Assembly: GCA_015143295.1 (NCBI GenBank)
Contig: CM026555.1
Location: 434,001-498,000 of the forward strand
Direction of reading: 5' to 3'
Source: Tetracentron sinense
Taxonomy: Eukaryota; Streptophyta; Magnoliopsida; Trochodendrales; Trochodendraceae
DNA length: 64,000 nt
Below, in pieces: positions 12,201 to 27,200 of this stretch (position 1 is its first letter; each line of letters begins with the position of its first letter). Both the position numbers and the translations under genes were made by a program. Below the pieces are notes generated by a model. The model had not been told where the DNA came from and did not search any database. It saw only the letters and a program-made list of their open reading frames with translations.

Positions 12201-15200
12201 GCTTGTCTTTATTATCAGTAGTTGGCCACACACTCCTGCCTCTACCTCTACCACCACTTTGGCCACCTCCCTGAGACATGATTGCTAAAGCAGACCTCTC
12301 ATGGATAGAGGATTGATGCATTGCACTTCTGCTCTTTTCATTCAACATATAGGAGTACACTTGAATGAGTTAAAAATGGGCTCCCTACCCAATACTTGAA
12401 TCCTAGACTACTCATACTTGTATATCATAATGGGCTCTCCTTTCTTTTTCCTATCTTGTATGGGCCTTGGGCCCAACCTTGTTATGTACTTATGTTTCTT
12501 CGTTAATATATATACCTAGAGATGAGGAAGCCCTAAGCTCTCATTCTTTATTATCTCATCTCTCTTTCTCTTCTTCCTTCTCTTCTTTCCCCTTCCTCTG
12601 AAACCCTAGCTACTAAACTACAAATCTACTTGGTATCAGAGAGATAAAAAGGGAAGAAGAAGATTGATAAAACAACAACAACTAGCACACAAGAAAAAGG
12701 GAGACAGTGACATCATCACCATACGACTGACGTTAGCGTACGGCCTAAGCTGCCCATGGGTGCGTTTGAAGGTTTTTTTGTCAAAGATCTTGATTTTAGG
12801 GATTTTTTGAATCTTATAGCATGTGATTTGGTGAAATATTGAAGGAACTATGATGATTTAAGGAAATTTAAGAAAAAATTCCAGGAAAATTTTTGTTCCA
12901 GTACAGCTCCATTTTAAATAGAGTTGTTTGTTGCAATATTTGGACATAGTTGGACCTTTTTTTTTGTAGGAATTGTTTTTAGATTGTGTTTGGAGGGTTT
13001 GGTAAAGTTTTGAGGTAGTTGTGAGTTTTTTCCTCCCACTTTTTGTCACGTTTTTCTGTGGAAAAGTTTGTGGTGGCTGGTTTGCTTATGAAATTGCTTT
13101 GGCTAGCTTTCCTTAGTGTCTTTTAATCCATGGCCATATTCTCAATGGTTTCTTACTGTTACAGCATTGTTTCAAGAGTTATTCTTACTCAAGTTGGAGT
13201 TTGAGGATTACGATTGGAGGTGTGACTCTATTCCTTTGGGTTACCTTGTTGTGAGATTGCATTGTGGGTGTTTGATAAAGGGACAATGACATACGAATCT
13301 CAATCCTCAGAAATGGAAATGGATGTAGTACACATGCGTGTTGTATATGGACCATGAGGGGTCTAGTAATGACAATCCTCACCTACAAATCACCTCAAAG
13401 AAACTTGATGGTGAAAACTATATTTATTGGGTAAAATCTATGGAAATGTATGTTGGTGCTAAGGGCAAGTTGGGTTACCTTCTTGGAGAGATAGTAGAGC
13501 CCGCTAAGTTGGATTTTAAACATTCCAAATTGACTCAAGACAACTTGATTGTGATGTCTTGGTTAACCAACCTTGTGAAACCACATATCAACCGAGGTTT
13601 GGTGTTCTTGAAGACCGCAAAGGATGTTTGGGAAACTCTATCTCAAGCCTACTCCAAAGTAGGCAACTTTGCCCAACTTTATAAACTCCAATGGGATATC
13701 TCTCAAACTTGTCATGAGGAGATGCCATTGATCATGTACTATGAAAAGTTGAAGGAGAAATGAGAAGAGTTTGACCATGACTCAGACTTCAAACCCAGTT
13801 GTACTAATGATGTTGTGGCTTTCAAGAAATGGGTTGAACGGATACGGATTTTTGAGTTCATCACTAGATTGAATCAGGAGTATGAGAATGTTCGATCCCA
13901 AGTTCTTGGTCGGGATCCACCTTGTAACACCTTTAATCGTGTTTATGCCTATATCCAGAGTGAAGCGAATATGCAAGATGTGACGCCTAGCATGGTAACC
14001 ACACATCCTGAGAGGTTTGCTCTTTCCTCCACTTTCCAGCATGGAGGCTGAGGGGCTGTGAGAGGTAATACTCGAGGCTGGGGGAACCAGTTTGATGGAA
14101 CCTATCCCGATGTCAAAGACAAGTTGAAGTGTGATTATTGTGGGTGGACTCATCACATCTGTGATCAGTGTTGGCAATTACATAGGCATTACCCCTAGCG
14201 AGGGGGTTGCACTGGAGGATTTAGGGGTGATTCTCATTGCACAGGAGCAGTTGGTGACTCCTCAATCCATGTTGCCACAGCTAATGCACCTTCCACTGCC
14301 ACTCCTAGAGATGATGTGAGGTTGACGCCTTGCGTACATCCATGTCCTAGTTGGCGACTCCTACTGCATTTACTTCCTCCTTTGCACAGTAAGGTACCTC
14401 TACCACTGCCCTACATGTCTCTGTCTCATTTGCTCATCCCTCTTGGATCATTGATTCTGGAGCTTCAGAGCATATGACTAGTATGTCCCTTATATTTTCC
14501 TCATATCATCTTTATTCTGAGAGAGACAAAGTCCGTATTGCCGATGGTACTATGTCCCAAATTGCAGGCAAGGGTACCATCCGTGTCACTTATTTATTGT
14601 TCTTAATGTTCCTAACATTGATACTAACCTCTTTTCAGTTAGTAGTATTACCAAGTCTCTCAATTGTAGTGTCACATTCTTTCTAACTCATTGTGTTTTT
14701 CAGGACCTGGTGACGAGGTGGATGATTGACAATGGTCGTGAGAAGGATGGCCTATATCACCTAAATTCTTCTCCTGTGATGCGTGTTTATCAGTCCTCTT
14801 CAGGAAACGGGAGTGATTTTACTCAGCTAATGCGATGGCACTTTCGTTTAGGTCATCCATCGTTTTTGCTTCTTAAACGTATATTTCCTAAGTTGTTTGT
14901 CTCTTTATTTGATGTTTCTTTTCAATGCAAAACCTATGAATTGTCTAAACATTGTAGGGTTTCATACCCTTCTAGCACTTCTAAATGTAATTCACATAGT
15001 TGTCAAGGCGACTAGGCAACAAACCCCATGGACTCCTGAGGCGTCCGAGGCGTCGCCTGATGAACTTTTTGTTGCAGAAATTTTCCTTAATATGAGATCT
15101 ATGAATGATGCATTTTCTAAGAGGTCCTACATTCATATAAATTACACCATTATCAAGATGCACTTTGATAGAATCATCGTTAGAGACGGTTCAAAGAATA

Positions 15201-18200
15201 ATAAAGAGGGATTTCAACTATTGAAAAAAGATGGAATAAAAATTAAGCCAATTCACCTATTGAACTAGTTCATTATGATGTTTGGAGTCTTGCAACCACA
15301 ACTTCTTTGTTTGGTTATAAATATTTTGTGAGTTTTGTTGATGATTTTTCTGGTGCCACTTGGGTATATCTTCTTAAGTCCAAATATGATGTTTATGCTT
15401 ATTTTAATGTCTTTCACAAGATAGTATGCATTCAATTTGATGCTAAGCTTAAGATCCTTTGATCTGACAATGGTGGGGAATACCTAAGTGGGCATTTGTG
15501 CACCTACCTTATAGACCATGGCATTGTTCACCAAACCACTTGTGCTCAAACCCCCTAGCAGAATGGCATTGTTGAATGCAAGAATCGACATCTCCTTGAT
15601 ATTACCAGATCACTTCTCCTTGTCATGCATATTCCCCCTTACCTTTGGTTTGAGGCCTTACTTTCCACTGTCTTTCTTATAAACCGTATACCCTCACGAA
15701 TTTTGGACTTCAAAGCTCCGCTGGACATCCTTTCATCTACATCCCCCAAAGTTTTGGGTATGTCTGCTTTGTGCATGTGCCCAAACCTGATTGCACTAAA
15801 CTTGACCCTCGTGCAGTCAAGTGTTTTTTCCTTAGGTATTCCTCCACTCATAAGAGTTATGAGTGCTACCATCCTCCTTCCAAGAGGAAGTTTGTGTCTA
15901 TGGATGTCTCCTTCGAGAATGTCTACTTTCCTACTCCGAAGACTCCTCTTCAGGGGGATAAAGTTAATGTTGAAGAGTTGTCTTCTCCATTTCTTCTCCT
16001 ATGGTTAGCATTGGGAATGAGAAATGGAAAGATTTGCAAGTTTACTCCAAGTGCCCAAAAATTATTCCTCATGCCCCATGCTAGGATTCCCCCTCAGATC
16101 CGGATTCTTCTAGCTCGGGTAATGTCTTGGACCCCTCGCATGTTAATGATTCTGATGTCCCTATTTCCATTAGAAAGGGTGTTAGATCTTGCACTCAACA
16201 CCCTATCTCCAACTTTGTCTTATACAACTCCTTATCTGCTTCATATCGAACCTTTGCATCTTCTTTGTCTTCGGTGTCTTTGAGGCTCTTACCCATCCTA
16301 AGTGGAAGGATTGGGAGCATAAAATATGGTTTTGCATGTGTTTAACGGTTTTAATGAGTATGAATTGTGATTTGTGGTGTTACTATTTAATGTTTAAATC
16401 TAATATTGTCTGAAATGGAGGAAGGGGAATTATAGTGGATGGGTTTGGATGAATGTCTATGGTTTATGAAAGATTGTGAAGGGAGAATGGTTTGTGATGG
16501 AGGAAGGGTATTTTATGAATAAATGGTGATTGAATAGGTTAATAAGAATGAATGGTGATGATAAATGCTTATAATAATGTTATGGAAATTGTGAAATTTT
16601 GATGAAGTATTATTTATGATTGTCGTGATAAATTATGCCCTACATATCTTGTATGGTGATCGCTATTCGAGTAGGCCAAAACTTAGCGGAAAGTCTTCCA
16701 GACTGGGAATTCTTTAACCATGTGGAATGGGACGCTTTGGTGGAGTTTCCATGGCGGAGAATCGGAATCTAAAGGATGACCTATTCGAATGTCAATCACG
16801 ATACTAATGCACAAATCACGAGTCCACTTGCATGGTAAGTCTATAAGTCTCATGAGTACACGTCTCACAAGCATGTATGCATCACATACCTCACAAGAAT
16901 TAGCCTAGCAAGGGCATTGTATCTCATAAGAATTAGCCCAACAGGGGCATGGTATCTTATAAGAATTGACCTAGGGGCATGACATCTCACAAGAATTGGT
17001 CCGGACATGGACATCGTATCTCATAAGTATTAGCCCGAGCAGGGGCATGGTATTTCATAAGAATTGGCCTAAGCATGGGCATGGTATCTCACAACTACTA
17101 TCTCACAAGCTCATAAGTATTCACCTGCTTTGGGGCATGCATCTCACAAGAACATGCATCATGTAAGATCAAGTCTAACAAGTACACGAGTCAAGGTGAT
17201 TATATGATATGCTTGCATGTTTTCCACACTCTGATTATGTAAATATGCTATGAATTACGATATTGTTTATATACATGTGATATTATGTTGTTAGCTAGAC
17301 TTTATATACACTGAGCACTTTTGTACTCAACCGAATATGTTATTGTCACCAGGTTTGGAGCCAGAGAGAGCCGGGGAGCCTTGGACCGAGGAGGAGTACG
17401 TGGAGGAAGAAGAAGAAGGTGATCTCACGGAAGAGGGTGTTAGAGATTTAGATTGTTTTCCCTACTACTAGATACTTTGGTTAATTTTGAAGGGTTGTAA
17501 TAGATACTTATTTCATTTGAATTATGATGTTGCCTAGGTTTACAATTTATATGGGTACCAGGCTGATGTCTGTATTGTGTATTATGTTGACTTGGTCTTA
17601 GGATTATACAGGATGGCTTATCGTATATCGAAATTTTATTATCGTCATTTTTGTAAACTCGCATCTTAGTATTGCCTTGTATGCTATTAAGTCGATAAGT
17701 AGTGTCACGGCCCAAGGTCCCATTTTGACCAAGGTGGGATCTTGGGGCGCGACACAAACCCTTGCTGCCCCATCACCCCATCCACCTGTCCCAGCTTTCC
17801 CCAACCTTTCAGCACCTGTTCCAGCCCTATTTCCCTACTGCCGTAAGCCCCTAACATGTCCCCTATTGCTGCCCAATTATTTCCCAGCCCCTCTAGAACT
17901 ACCACACCATTACAGTCCCCTTCCCCTTGCTTCCCCTTTGTTCCACAGCCCCTACCCCGACCTATAGTACTGCCACCCCACCACCCACAGCCTTCTATTG
18001 TCACTGCCACCTCATACAGTCCCTATACCAGCCCCTATTACAGCCACATCTTCTACACAGCCCCATATTTCTGTGACAGCTTTAGTATACATTCCCGTAT
18101 TGCTGTTACAGCTATCATAATCTACTCAAACTCCAGCCAAGCCATTCCCATTAACGCTGAAATCTTAAGACAACCAACCCTTTAAAACCAAACCCTAATT

Positions 18201-21200
18201 TTACAATTGCTAGTAGCTTGTTGCTGATTTCATTTTTTGTGATTCAATTCAACACTGTTTGAAACCCTAATTCACATGCATATTTCAATTCATAGTGCCA
18301 TGGTTGAGACCATAGTTACCAAGTACAGGTATGATACTGCAATAATCCGTTCGGGAAGAACGGGTATTATACAGAAAAAAACACGGCAATAGTATGCCGT
18401 TTTAAATAGCAACCCTTCCTAAAAAGTACTATACGGGTGTTTAGTGACTACATGAGCCCAAAAGACTTTTCTTGAAATCCTCAATTGACAAGGAAGTTCC
18501 ATTGACAATTGTTCTAAATCCCTAAAAGCTAGTGGAAGTTCCAACTTCTATCGCGATCACCCAAATCCAATTTGAATTTTATTATTGCGGGATTGTTACT
18601 TGACCTAAGGTATTACTAATGCTCCTTTTGACTTTTTTATTATCATCGTGTGAACCTAGATAGTTTTATAACTGTTTTTATTGCTAGAATTCAATTTCGG
18701 ATCTCTAAATTGCATCATCCTAAGTTAGTTGCATGGTCCTGCATCAATATCTATAAAGGGCCAAATTTGACCCCCAACAGCCATCATGGACCCCACAAAG
18801 TACATATTATTACACTGTATCGCCTTCTAATAAATATAATGTCAAGCCATAACAGAAGATCATTTTTGTTATCGGCAAAGTATAAATTTATAAAACCAGA
18901 AAAGAATATGTACAAAAGAAAGCTCACACAGAAGCAAGCACGCTGAAAATATTTGAGACTATAGCTTACAATATAGCCCACGAGATATAAAATCCTAACC
19001 CAAGAGTAAGGAAGAAGAATCCATATCTTTTAAACTCCTTACATAACTCCAAGAAAGGATCTTGGTAATAAGTTTCCATAATCTCTCATTTGGGAGGGAT
19101 TGATTTTTGAAAACGCTTTTGTTTCTCCCCTCCCAGATACACCAACAAATAGACACCAGAAACAAAAGATTGTAATATTACTTAAAATTCGCATGTTGGA
19201 ACTTGGAACCAGAAAATGGTGCAACAACATCTTCAGAAAAGAAAAAAACAAACAAATTAGTGTAAGAAATCTTATATTTACCAAATATATAGTTCTCTCT
19301 TGAAACTGAAACTGAGCTCTAACTGAATCTCTTGTTAAACCAGCTTCTGGCCCAACCAAGACACGACTTTGTTGTAATAACGCATTCAGCAGTGTAGACT
19401 TTCCGACATTGGGCCGTCCTACAATTGCTAACTGCAAAGGCAACTTAGACCCCTCAAACTCAGATGAGATATTGTCTTGATTGGCTTTATCTAGAATAAA
19501 AAGAGGAAATCAAGGACTGAAGTTCAAAGGATGCAAGCGAAAAATGGTCAGTTTATCAACAAAGCAAGTCAAAGTAAGATGGTGCAACAAAAAAGAATGA
19601 ATAGGCCTTGAATTCATCTCATGAGAATGTGTAATTAGTAAGTGCAAGTTCCTAGAATGCATATCTTAATATTGCCCACAATATCCGTCGATTGTATTAG
19701 TCCCTAAATACTTGTTTAGCTATTAAAGGTTTCCATAGAATAATAAAAGGAGCATTGAAATGATCAAATCTATTACAATTTACAAATGAAGTCACTTTCA
19801 AAGAAACAACAACCTATCCAAATTAAAGAAATAAAAAATAAAATAAACCAAGACCACAAGCCCCTAATTGTATATTTGTAGCCGTAAACATATTATAAAT
19901 TGTTTCTAATTAACAAAAGTGAAGCTAAAAAAACCAATTTAACTAATTAAAAGGAAAATCAATAAGTATATAAGAATTAGTAATTTTGGACCCCGCCTAT
20001 CCATGTTTACTAAACCAGTGACTTGCCAAGTGACTTCTAGTTTGAATTAAGCACCCATTCTTACAAATGGGCCAAAAGGCCAATCTTCAGAATTAAATGA
20101 CATTCATGGACAGATCCATGGAGCGTGAACAGTGAACTATATTAAGGTACCAATAACATTGAACAAATGAGGAGCAGGACTCCGGTGAATAGAGACCGCA
20201 CCACTTAAGAAATAACCATAGAAACGATGGAACCCACTATTTATTTATCCATTTTACTATATGTCTACTATATCTTTGATACCTTACACTTTCTTATTTT
20301 GAGGGGGAAAGCAAATAAAAAAAGTAAAAAATAAAAATGTGGTTCAATTAAATATAGTAGGAAAACTCACTGGAAATTAGTTAATTTTTACACCGGAAGA
20401 ATCTGTTTTATAATTAATACGCCAGGAGAGGGAATTAGAGCGACTGAGAAGTAAGTTTTGTTTAGACTCATTCAAGACTTATTTTAATGTTCAACAAAAA
20501 TTACAGTTTTGTTTCAGCTCTTCAGAAATTGGGCAGGTAAGATGGAAAGAAAAAAGATTTTTATTGTTTATGGATCCCTCGGATAAATGCAACAATTCGT
20601 GAGGGTGGGATATCTCATAGTTGTAGTTAATTAGTAAACAAATTTATATGTCGCATTTACTTCCTAATTAATACGCAAATAGTTGTTCCATATAAGAATT
20701 CTTTTTAAATGGTTCCAATGAATCGTCAAATAAGGAGATTGGAGGAATCCACTGAATGATTAAAATGATGTTTCCTAAACAGAACTACCAGAAGATTGAG
20801 TGAAAACTAATATGACATTTTATTTTATTTTTCAAAACAAGCATGCCACATCGGTTGGATCTCTCAGTTTCTCCTCTGCAATGTACGCTCCCCCTCTCTC
20901 CTCTTTGTCTCCCCTATTCAATGCTATAATAGAGCTAGGGAAGACAGAGAGAGTTAATTGGTCTGTGTAATACATATTTTCAGATTGTCAATGCCACATA
21001 ATCAAGGATTTTGCTTTGTCTGGATTGGTTAATAAAGGAGATAAGATACCACGGGAGGTGAGGGTTTGGATCCAAATTTAGGGGTAAATCATGTGCACAC
21101 TAGAGTTGATCTCATTGTGGACTCAATTAGACCTCAGGTTGTAAAAGTTTTAGATTTGTCAGTTCTAGAGAATCGAGAGGGAAATGAATTAGATGAGCCC

Positions 21201-24200
21201 AGAGAGAGGCAAAGTAGAAGTGTCAGATTGGGTGTTAAGTAAAATTGAAGATTTTGGCAAACTCCTAGGCATGTCATATGAGGGCTATGAAGGGGGTTGG
21301 CAAACTGAGTCAAAAGTTTAGTGGGAAGTGTTAATTATGATTTATGAGGGGTAGTTCATGGAAAGAAGGAGTGTCCAACGTTGTTCTTCATGGATTTAAG
21401 AATCATTTCCAGGAACATTAATCAAATGGGGAATAAAGATAAGAGTTGGTAATCAAACAAGGGGTCAGCTCCAAGGGAGATGAATTAGATGAACCTAGAG
21501 AGAGGTAAAGTAGAAGTGCCAAAATGGGTGTTAAATAAAATTGAAGATTTTGGCAAATTCCTAGGTACGTCATATGAGGGTTATGAAGAGGGTTAGCCAA
21601 CTAATGAACTAAGTCAAAAGTTTTGTGAGAAGTATTAATTATGAGGGGTAGTGCGAGGAAAGAAAGGAGTGTCCAACGTTGTTCTTCATGGATTTAAGAA
21701 TAATGGAAGGGAATGGATTTGAGAATCATTTCATGGAACATTAACGGAATATGGAATAAAGATAAGAGTTGGTAATCAAACAAGTGGTCAAATCCAAAAG
21801 GCCATCAATCTTGTGTGTACAGGAAACCAAATTAGAGCAGATGAATGATTTAATTGTGAATGATCTATAGGGTACGGGGTGTTCTAACTTGGTGGCTCTT
21901 CCATCCATTGGAGCGTCAAGGGGAAGTTTAGTCGTTTGGGACAAGGACGTGGTAGAAATTCTTCATTCAGAAACAAGGGCATACTCTTTTTCTATCATAT
22001 GTCGTAATTCGAGATATGGTTTCATTTGGGTTCTATGGCCATACTGGAAACAGGGAGTTTCAAAATTTTTGGCAAGAGCTAGACAATATTAATGTGAGAT
22101 AGGGGGTCTTGGTGTCTAGCGGGGATTTTAATTGTGTCTGTTTTTCCCACGAAAAACAAGGAGGTTGCCATATAAAAAGGAAAATGCAAGAATTTGAGAA
22201 GTTTCTATTTAGATGTGGACTCATCAGTTGTCCCTGGTTGGTGTTCAATCCACCTGTTCAAATTTTCAAGATAATTCCTCTTTGAGTAGACTAGACAAGT
22301 TCCTTTTCAATGATCAATGGGAAGAGCAATTTCGGAATGTTATTCAAATGGCCCTCCCTAGTGTCACGATCCAACACTTTATCTCGCAAAGCAATCGTGC
22401 AGCGCTCCGGTCATCACCCAACCAAAGCCAGCCTTACGCTATCCAGACACCAAATCCAACCACCGTCTCATGTCTTGATGTTACAACAGGGGAAACTCAT
22501 TACCAAGTCCCATCCGCTAAGCCACGCTCAGCTAGCCTATTTGTCCCTTCATCGTGTCGCCCCGACATGCGGCCAAATCTTAAGGTTCCTACGTCATCAA
22601 GGTTCCATCATGAGCATCTTCATGCCACTAAGGTTCCCTGATCAAGCCGAACATCTAACATGGCCCGATACTCTCCATAAGCATTCTCACACACACCGGA
22701 TTCCTTTGATACCATTTTTTTTTCGAAACGCTGCACACTCAGTCCTTGACGTCCGAGCTAGCCCACTCACTCCCCACCCTGGCCGGTTGTAGTGCATAGC
22801 GCTCACTTAGGTAGGAAGCACCGGCCTGTAGGCTCTACGCCACGCTAGGAAGGCTTAGACCTTTGCATGGCGCATGGATGCACCACCAACCATCTAGGGA
22901 GACCCTAAGACCCCCTCCAAAGGCCCTCCCCCAATCACCTTTGGGGTTGCTCACTAGGTCGCCCATCAGGTGCCACAGGGGGAGGTAGAGCACACCCCTC
23001 CCCTTAAGGTGGATGCTAAGCATTTCCCCTCACTGGAATGAAACATCACATTTGCCAGTACAATCATACTGCCCTTATTTTGCAATACACCTGATCTTTG
23101 TGAACCGATTGCACAATTCACCTTAGTGCTACCGAGCCCTTCAAATAAAAGTATTGTGGGTCTCGCCACGATGTACCGTTTGGCCCCTACAACTTTGTTC
23201 ACCAAGTGTCTAGCAAAATATCTAGCCTAACTTGCACCTCACCAAACTACATGAACACCACACCCAATCGAAAGTACTTCGTACCCAACATCAAGGAACC
23301 TATATGCCCTTACAAACTCCTTATATTACTTTTCTTATAAGCACCATGGTGCCCTAACACCTCGGCACCAACCTTGCTCCATGTTGCACCAACATATGCA
23401 TCGTGCATCACCCATCACCTAGGTGTGACATATGGTATTGCTTGCCCATGTCCTGGCTACTTTGACCCATCATCATGGTCATGGCGCTACGTGGTCACTA
23501 TGATCGTGACACTCTCTCACTTGATTCAGTTGACACCCTCGTCGACACCCACCAATTTACTCAACAACATCACAGCACAGCTTGTAGACCTGCTCCTTTC
23601 TCATATCAGAACTAGCTTCTAACGGCCTATCTCATCATATATAGCCTCGAACTTCACATTCTTTCGAAATACTTGCCCAAAACCATAGTGTCAAAAATCA
23701 ACTCAATTCCACCGAAGTTAACCGAATTGAGTTGACTTTCGTGGTGTCTGAAGCGAAATGCACTTGTATTTTAAAAATACTGGACTTCGTAGTACACTTC
23801 GGTGAACTTAGGTAAATTTCGGTGAACTTCAAAAAAAAAGTGTTGACCAAATACAGAACTTCAATGGAAGTTAACCAAAGTGTACAGAAAAGTCTGTAAA
23901 TTGAAGAGCTTGTAAGTTTTAACTTAAAAGGGTAATGCTAGTTCCACTCGCTTTAAACTTACTTTCTTCGTAAAGGAAGACACATATCCCTAGCATTAAC
24001 CTTATTATAAATATAAATAGCTTTAAAATAGAGTTTTTTTTTTTTAATCGGTAACTCAAATATAATATAGATAAATATAAGCAGTTTACAGAGATGTAAA
24101 CTAAAAGAGAGAGCAAACTGAAAATGAAAACAATAACACAAAAATGAGACTGCTAACTGGCCTCAAGAGAAAAGGGCATCCCTCACTTCTTGACCCAACG

Positions 24201-27200
24201 AACATGAGGAGCTCCAATCCACAATCGATCACCGCACCCGTGATTGGATCCACTGGTCAAAAGAAGAGGAATTGTAAAAGACATGACCATTCCTCTCCCT
24301 CCAAATAGCCCAACAAATGGAACCGGGCATAAACATCTAAATGGATTCCTCAGCACCCACCAAAGGCATCAGGTGCCAACCAGATAAGAAGCTCAGAAAG
24401 GAGGAGGGAAAGACCCACTCCACACCCATCCGAGACAAGAAGAGAGTGTTGGTAGCATTAACTTTATTATAACTTGTGGTTAGCATTAACCTTATTATAA
24501 ATTATAATTTTATTATTCTAATAATTTTTTTATTAGTATATTATGCCCATAATAGTAATATTAAATAATTAAATAATTTCCTAATAGTATTTCATAAATC
24601 AAAAATTATTTAACTACCCATTTCCTCCTCTTTACATATTGATTCGGTCCTGTAAAACATTGAACTCATCAATTACAGATTAAAATAGGTTTAGAAATTA
24701 AATTGAATTTTAATTATTTATCAACTTTAATGTGCATTCATAAATTTTTTTGGTTTTTAAAACAATTAACATAGATAATCATTGAAAAATAAAGAGAATA
24801 CATAGCCCTTTCACTTGACAAAAATGATAAAATATAATTAAAATTTGACAATATAGAGAAATATCAAAAAGAAATTACAGCTCAGACAAGCAGACAACTC
24901 ATGTCACAACATGATCTCCACATTTGAGTACTATATGCTTGTATCAGTAATATAATAAATTTTAGATGTGTATTATGCTTACGTATTGAAGATCTAAATT
25001 TCATTTTAGATTTCCAATGTTTCCTTAAAGTTTCTTAAACTTCTTTAATTTTCGCATAACTTCCTTAGACTTTTTTAAACTTCCTCGAAACGTGCCAACT
25101 TCCTTAACGACCGAAGTTATACCAAAACCGAAGTTTAATACGTTGCCCAAAACTTTAACCACATTTCACCCAACTTCACACTGAACTTGGCCATGGAGTC
25201 TCTATACACTGCCTTTTCCTTCGACGCTTGTTATCTTGGACAAGTTACCCGAGCTTCTAAAGGGGCAATTCTATTATGAGTCTCTCCACGTGTACGTTAC
25301 CTAGAAATTCTATTATGAGTCTCTTCACGTGTACGTCACCTTGCACACTCTAGTGTTGAGAATATGTTTGTGTATGAGAAGGGCATTTATGTCCATAGTC
25401 TTTTTATCTTTTTTTATTTCATTAATTGTAAGGGTATTTATGTAATTTGGGTTCAATACAAAGAATAGATCAAGAGGAGGCTTTCATACGAAAGACCTCA
25501 CTCTCTACCCTTTTTCTCTTCCTCTCTCTCTCTCTCTCATCTTCTATCCAAACCCTAACCTAGAAGTTCTCTCATTTCCAAGTTGGTATCAGAGCAAAAG
25601 GTTTCTTTACATCAATAAACAGCAACCAAATGGAGTTTGCTAATGTCATCAGCCAAACAGCCTAGAGCCCCCATGTGAGGGGTTTGAAGGTATGAATCCA
25701 TAGATCTTGATTTTAGGAGTTTTTTGAGCTATAATACATGTGATTTGGAGAAGTGGAAGTAAAGTTATCTGTTTTTTAAAGAAATTATAGAAAAATTCAA
25801 GAAAAAATAACTTAGGGAAACCGTATTGCTTTATGACTATTTGGGAGCTTTTTGGATTCACCATTTGGTCCCTCTAAGACTGTTTTTTTGCTAGCAATCC
25901 ACCTAGAGGGTCCTCAGTTTCTGTTTTGGACGATTAAAGTGGCTGGGATGATTTTTCCAACAACTTAAGGTCGGAGACTATACAATTCTTGGATAAGTTC
26001 CAACAGTGAAAGGGCTTAGTTCCTTTGATAGTTGAGGTGTTGGAAGAGTTTCTTTGTGATTGTGGACTCCTATGAGAGTTTCTGGACTTTTTTTTTTTAC
26101 CTAGAAAGTGTTTGAAAAAAGGGGTGTTCGAGATAAGAAAGTGTTTGGCAATGTCAAAAGTGAATCAATCCGAGGAAGGCCACCTAAGTAGAATCTGACC
26201 CTATGTGAGCTTAATACGGATGCTCACTTAAATCAATTTGAGGAAGGCCACCCAAGTAGTGAATTCTACCCTACTGGGTTAAGTGGGCATAATACGGATG
26301 CCCCAAATCAAAAGATCACTACGGTATTGTTGAATGGCCCTAACTACCTCCCATGGTCTCAATCAGCTAGGCTGTACTTGGAAGGGAGAAGAAAAATAGG
26401 CTACATCACTAGGGGAGCTATTATCTCCTCCAGACCAATCCTCTGTTGCTTATCGGAAGTGGAGGTCTGAGAACTCCACCGTTCTGGCCTAACTTCTCCA
26501 CTCAGTGACACCCGAGATAGGGAATGGCCTTCTCATTCCGAGGACAGCCAAGGACATATAGAACACTCTTGAGCAGTGTTATTCCCAAGTGGGAAACATA
26601 GGCTGCAGTTATCAGTTGAATCAAAGTATTTGTTAGCTGAAACAGGGTGAAAAGACACTTGCAGCTTACTTTTCTCAGTTAAGGAGAATGTGGGACGAGT
26701 TAGATCAACTATCAGAATCTTCAACTGTCAAATCTTGATGACTTGGTTAAAGTGAACAAGATGATTGAAAGGAACCGCATATTTGAGTTCTTGGTCGAGA
26801 AATCCAGAGTTCAAGTACTGGGTAGGGAGTCTCTTCTATCTCTCAACCAAGAATACTCCTATTTTGCTTACTGAAGAAAGTCGGAGGAGTGCTATGATTC
26901 CTTCTACCATGGAAAGGTCCGCCTTAATCAATATGTCTCAAAGAGGTGGCTAGGGTGGTGGTAGAGGACGTGGCCGTAATGTGGGATTTTCTAGAGATGA
27001 TAAGGATAAGCTCACTTGTGAGCACTATGGGCGTACACGTCACACCAGGGAGACTTGTTGGCTTTTACATGGTGGTCCCCAAAGACCTCAAACAGCTGGG
27101 GTCAAGGGGGTCGTTCTGGGGGGCGCTATGGGAGAGGAGGTGGCACTTTTGCTCACTCTGCTACATCCATTGGCTCCACTTTGACTACCTTTGCAGACAA

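Larger units (their letters stand above)
10839..12361 (-). mobile_element. Copia gag-protease remnant, right part of the split copy
   Basis: Continuation of the minus-strand copy interrupted at 4885. It shows the protease signature [15 protein letters not shown] (about 11800-11840) and a gag region with [15 protein letters not shown] and a CEQCG zinc-knuckle start near 12190-12280. It contains a miniature transposon pair at 10962-11396. Broken in several places; it ends where the LTR of the next Copia element begins. Confidence 0.75.
12362..16320 (+). mobile_element. Copia element remnant, 5' LTR to integrase
   Basis: Plus-strand fossil beginning with a 269-bp LTR and a primer-binding site TGGTATCAGAG (12631). 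Domains in order: gag with [15 protein letters not shown] (about 13410), protease [14 protein letters not shown] (about 14445), the pre-integrase [19 protein letters not shown] (about 14830) and integrase (about 15290-15900). It is cut off at the start of RT ([11 protein letters not shown]) where a Gypsy-type LTR follows. No 3' LTR. About ten breaks. Confidence 0.8.
3243..19281 (-). other. DER intron 5, 16.0 kb, repeat-filled
   Basis: Interval between the GTAAAT donor at 19281 and the TTCAG acceptor at 3243. It contains two Copia remnants in opposite orientation, a gag-only Sirevirus-like element inserted in one of them, nested miniature transposons, and a Gypsy-type LTR. Confidence 0.88.

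Noticed and set aside
17677-18185. Proline-rich open frames on the plus strand.
   Set aside because: Low-complexity CAGCCCCT-type DNA open in several frames at once, with no start context or domain.
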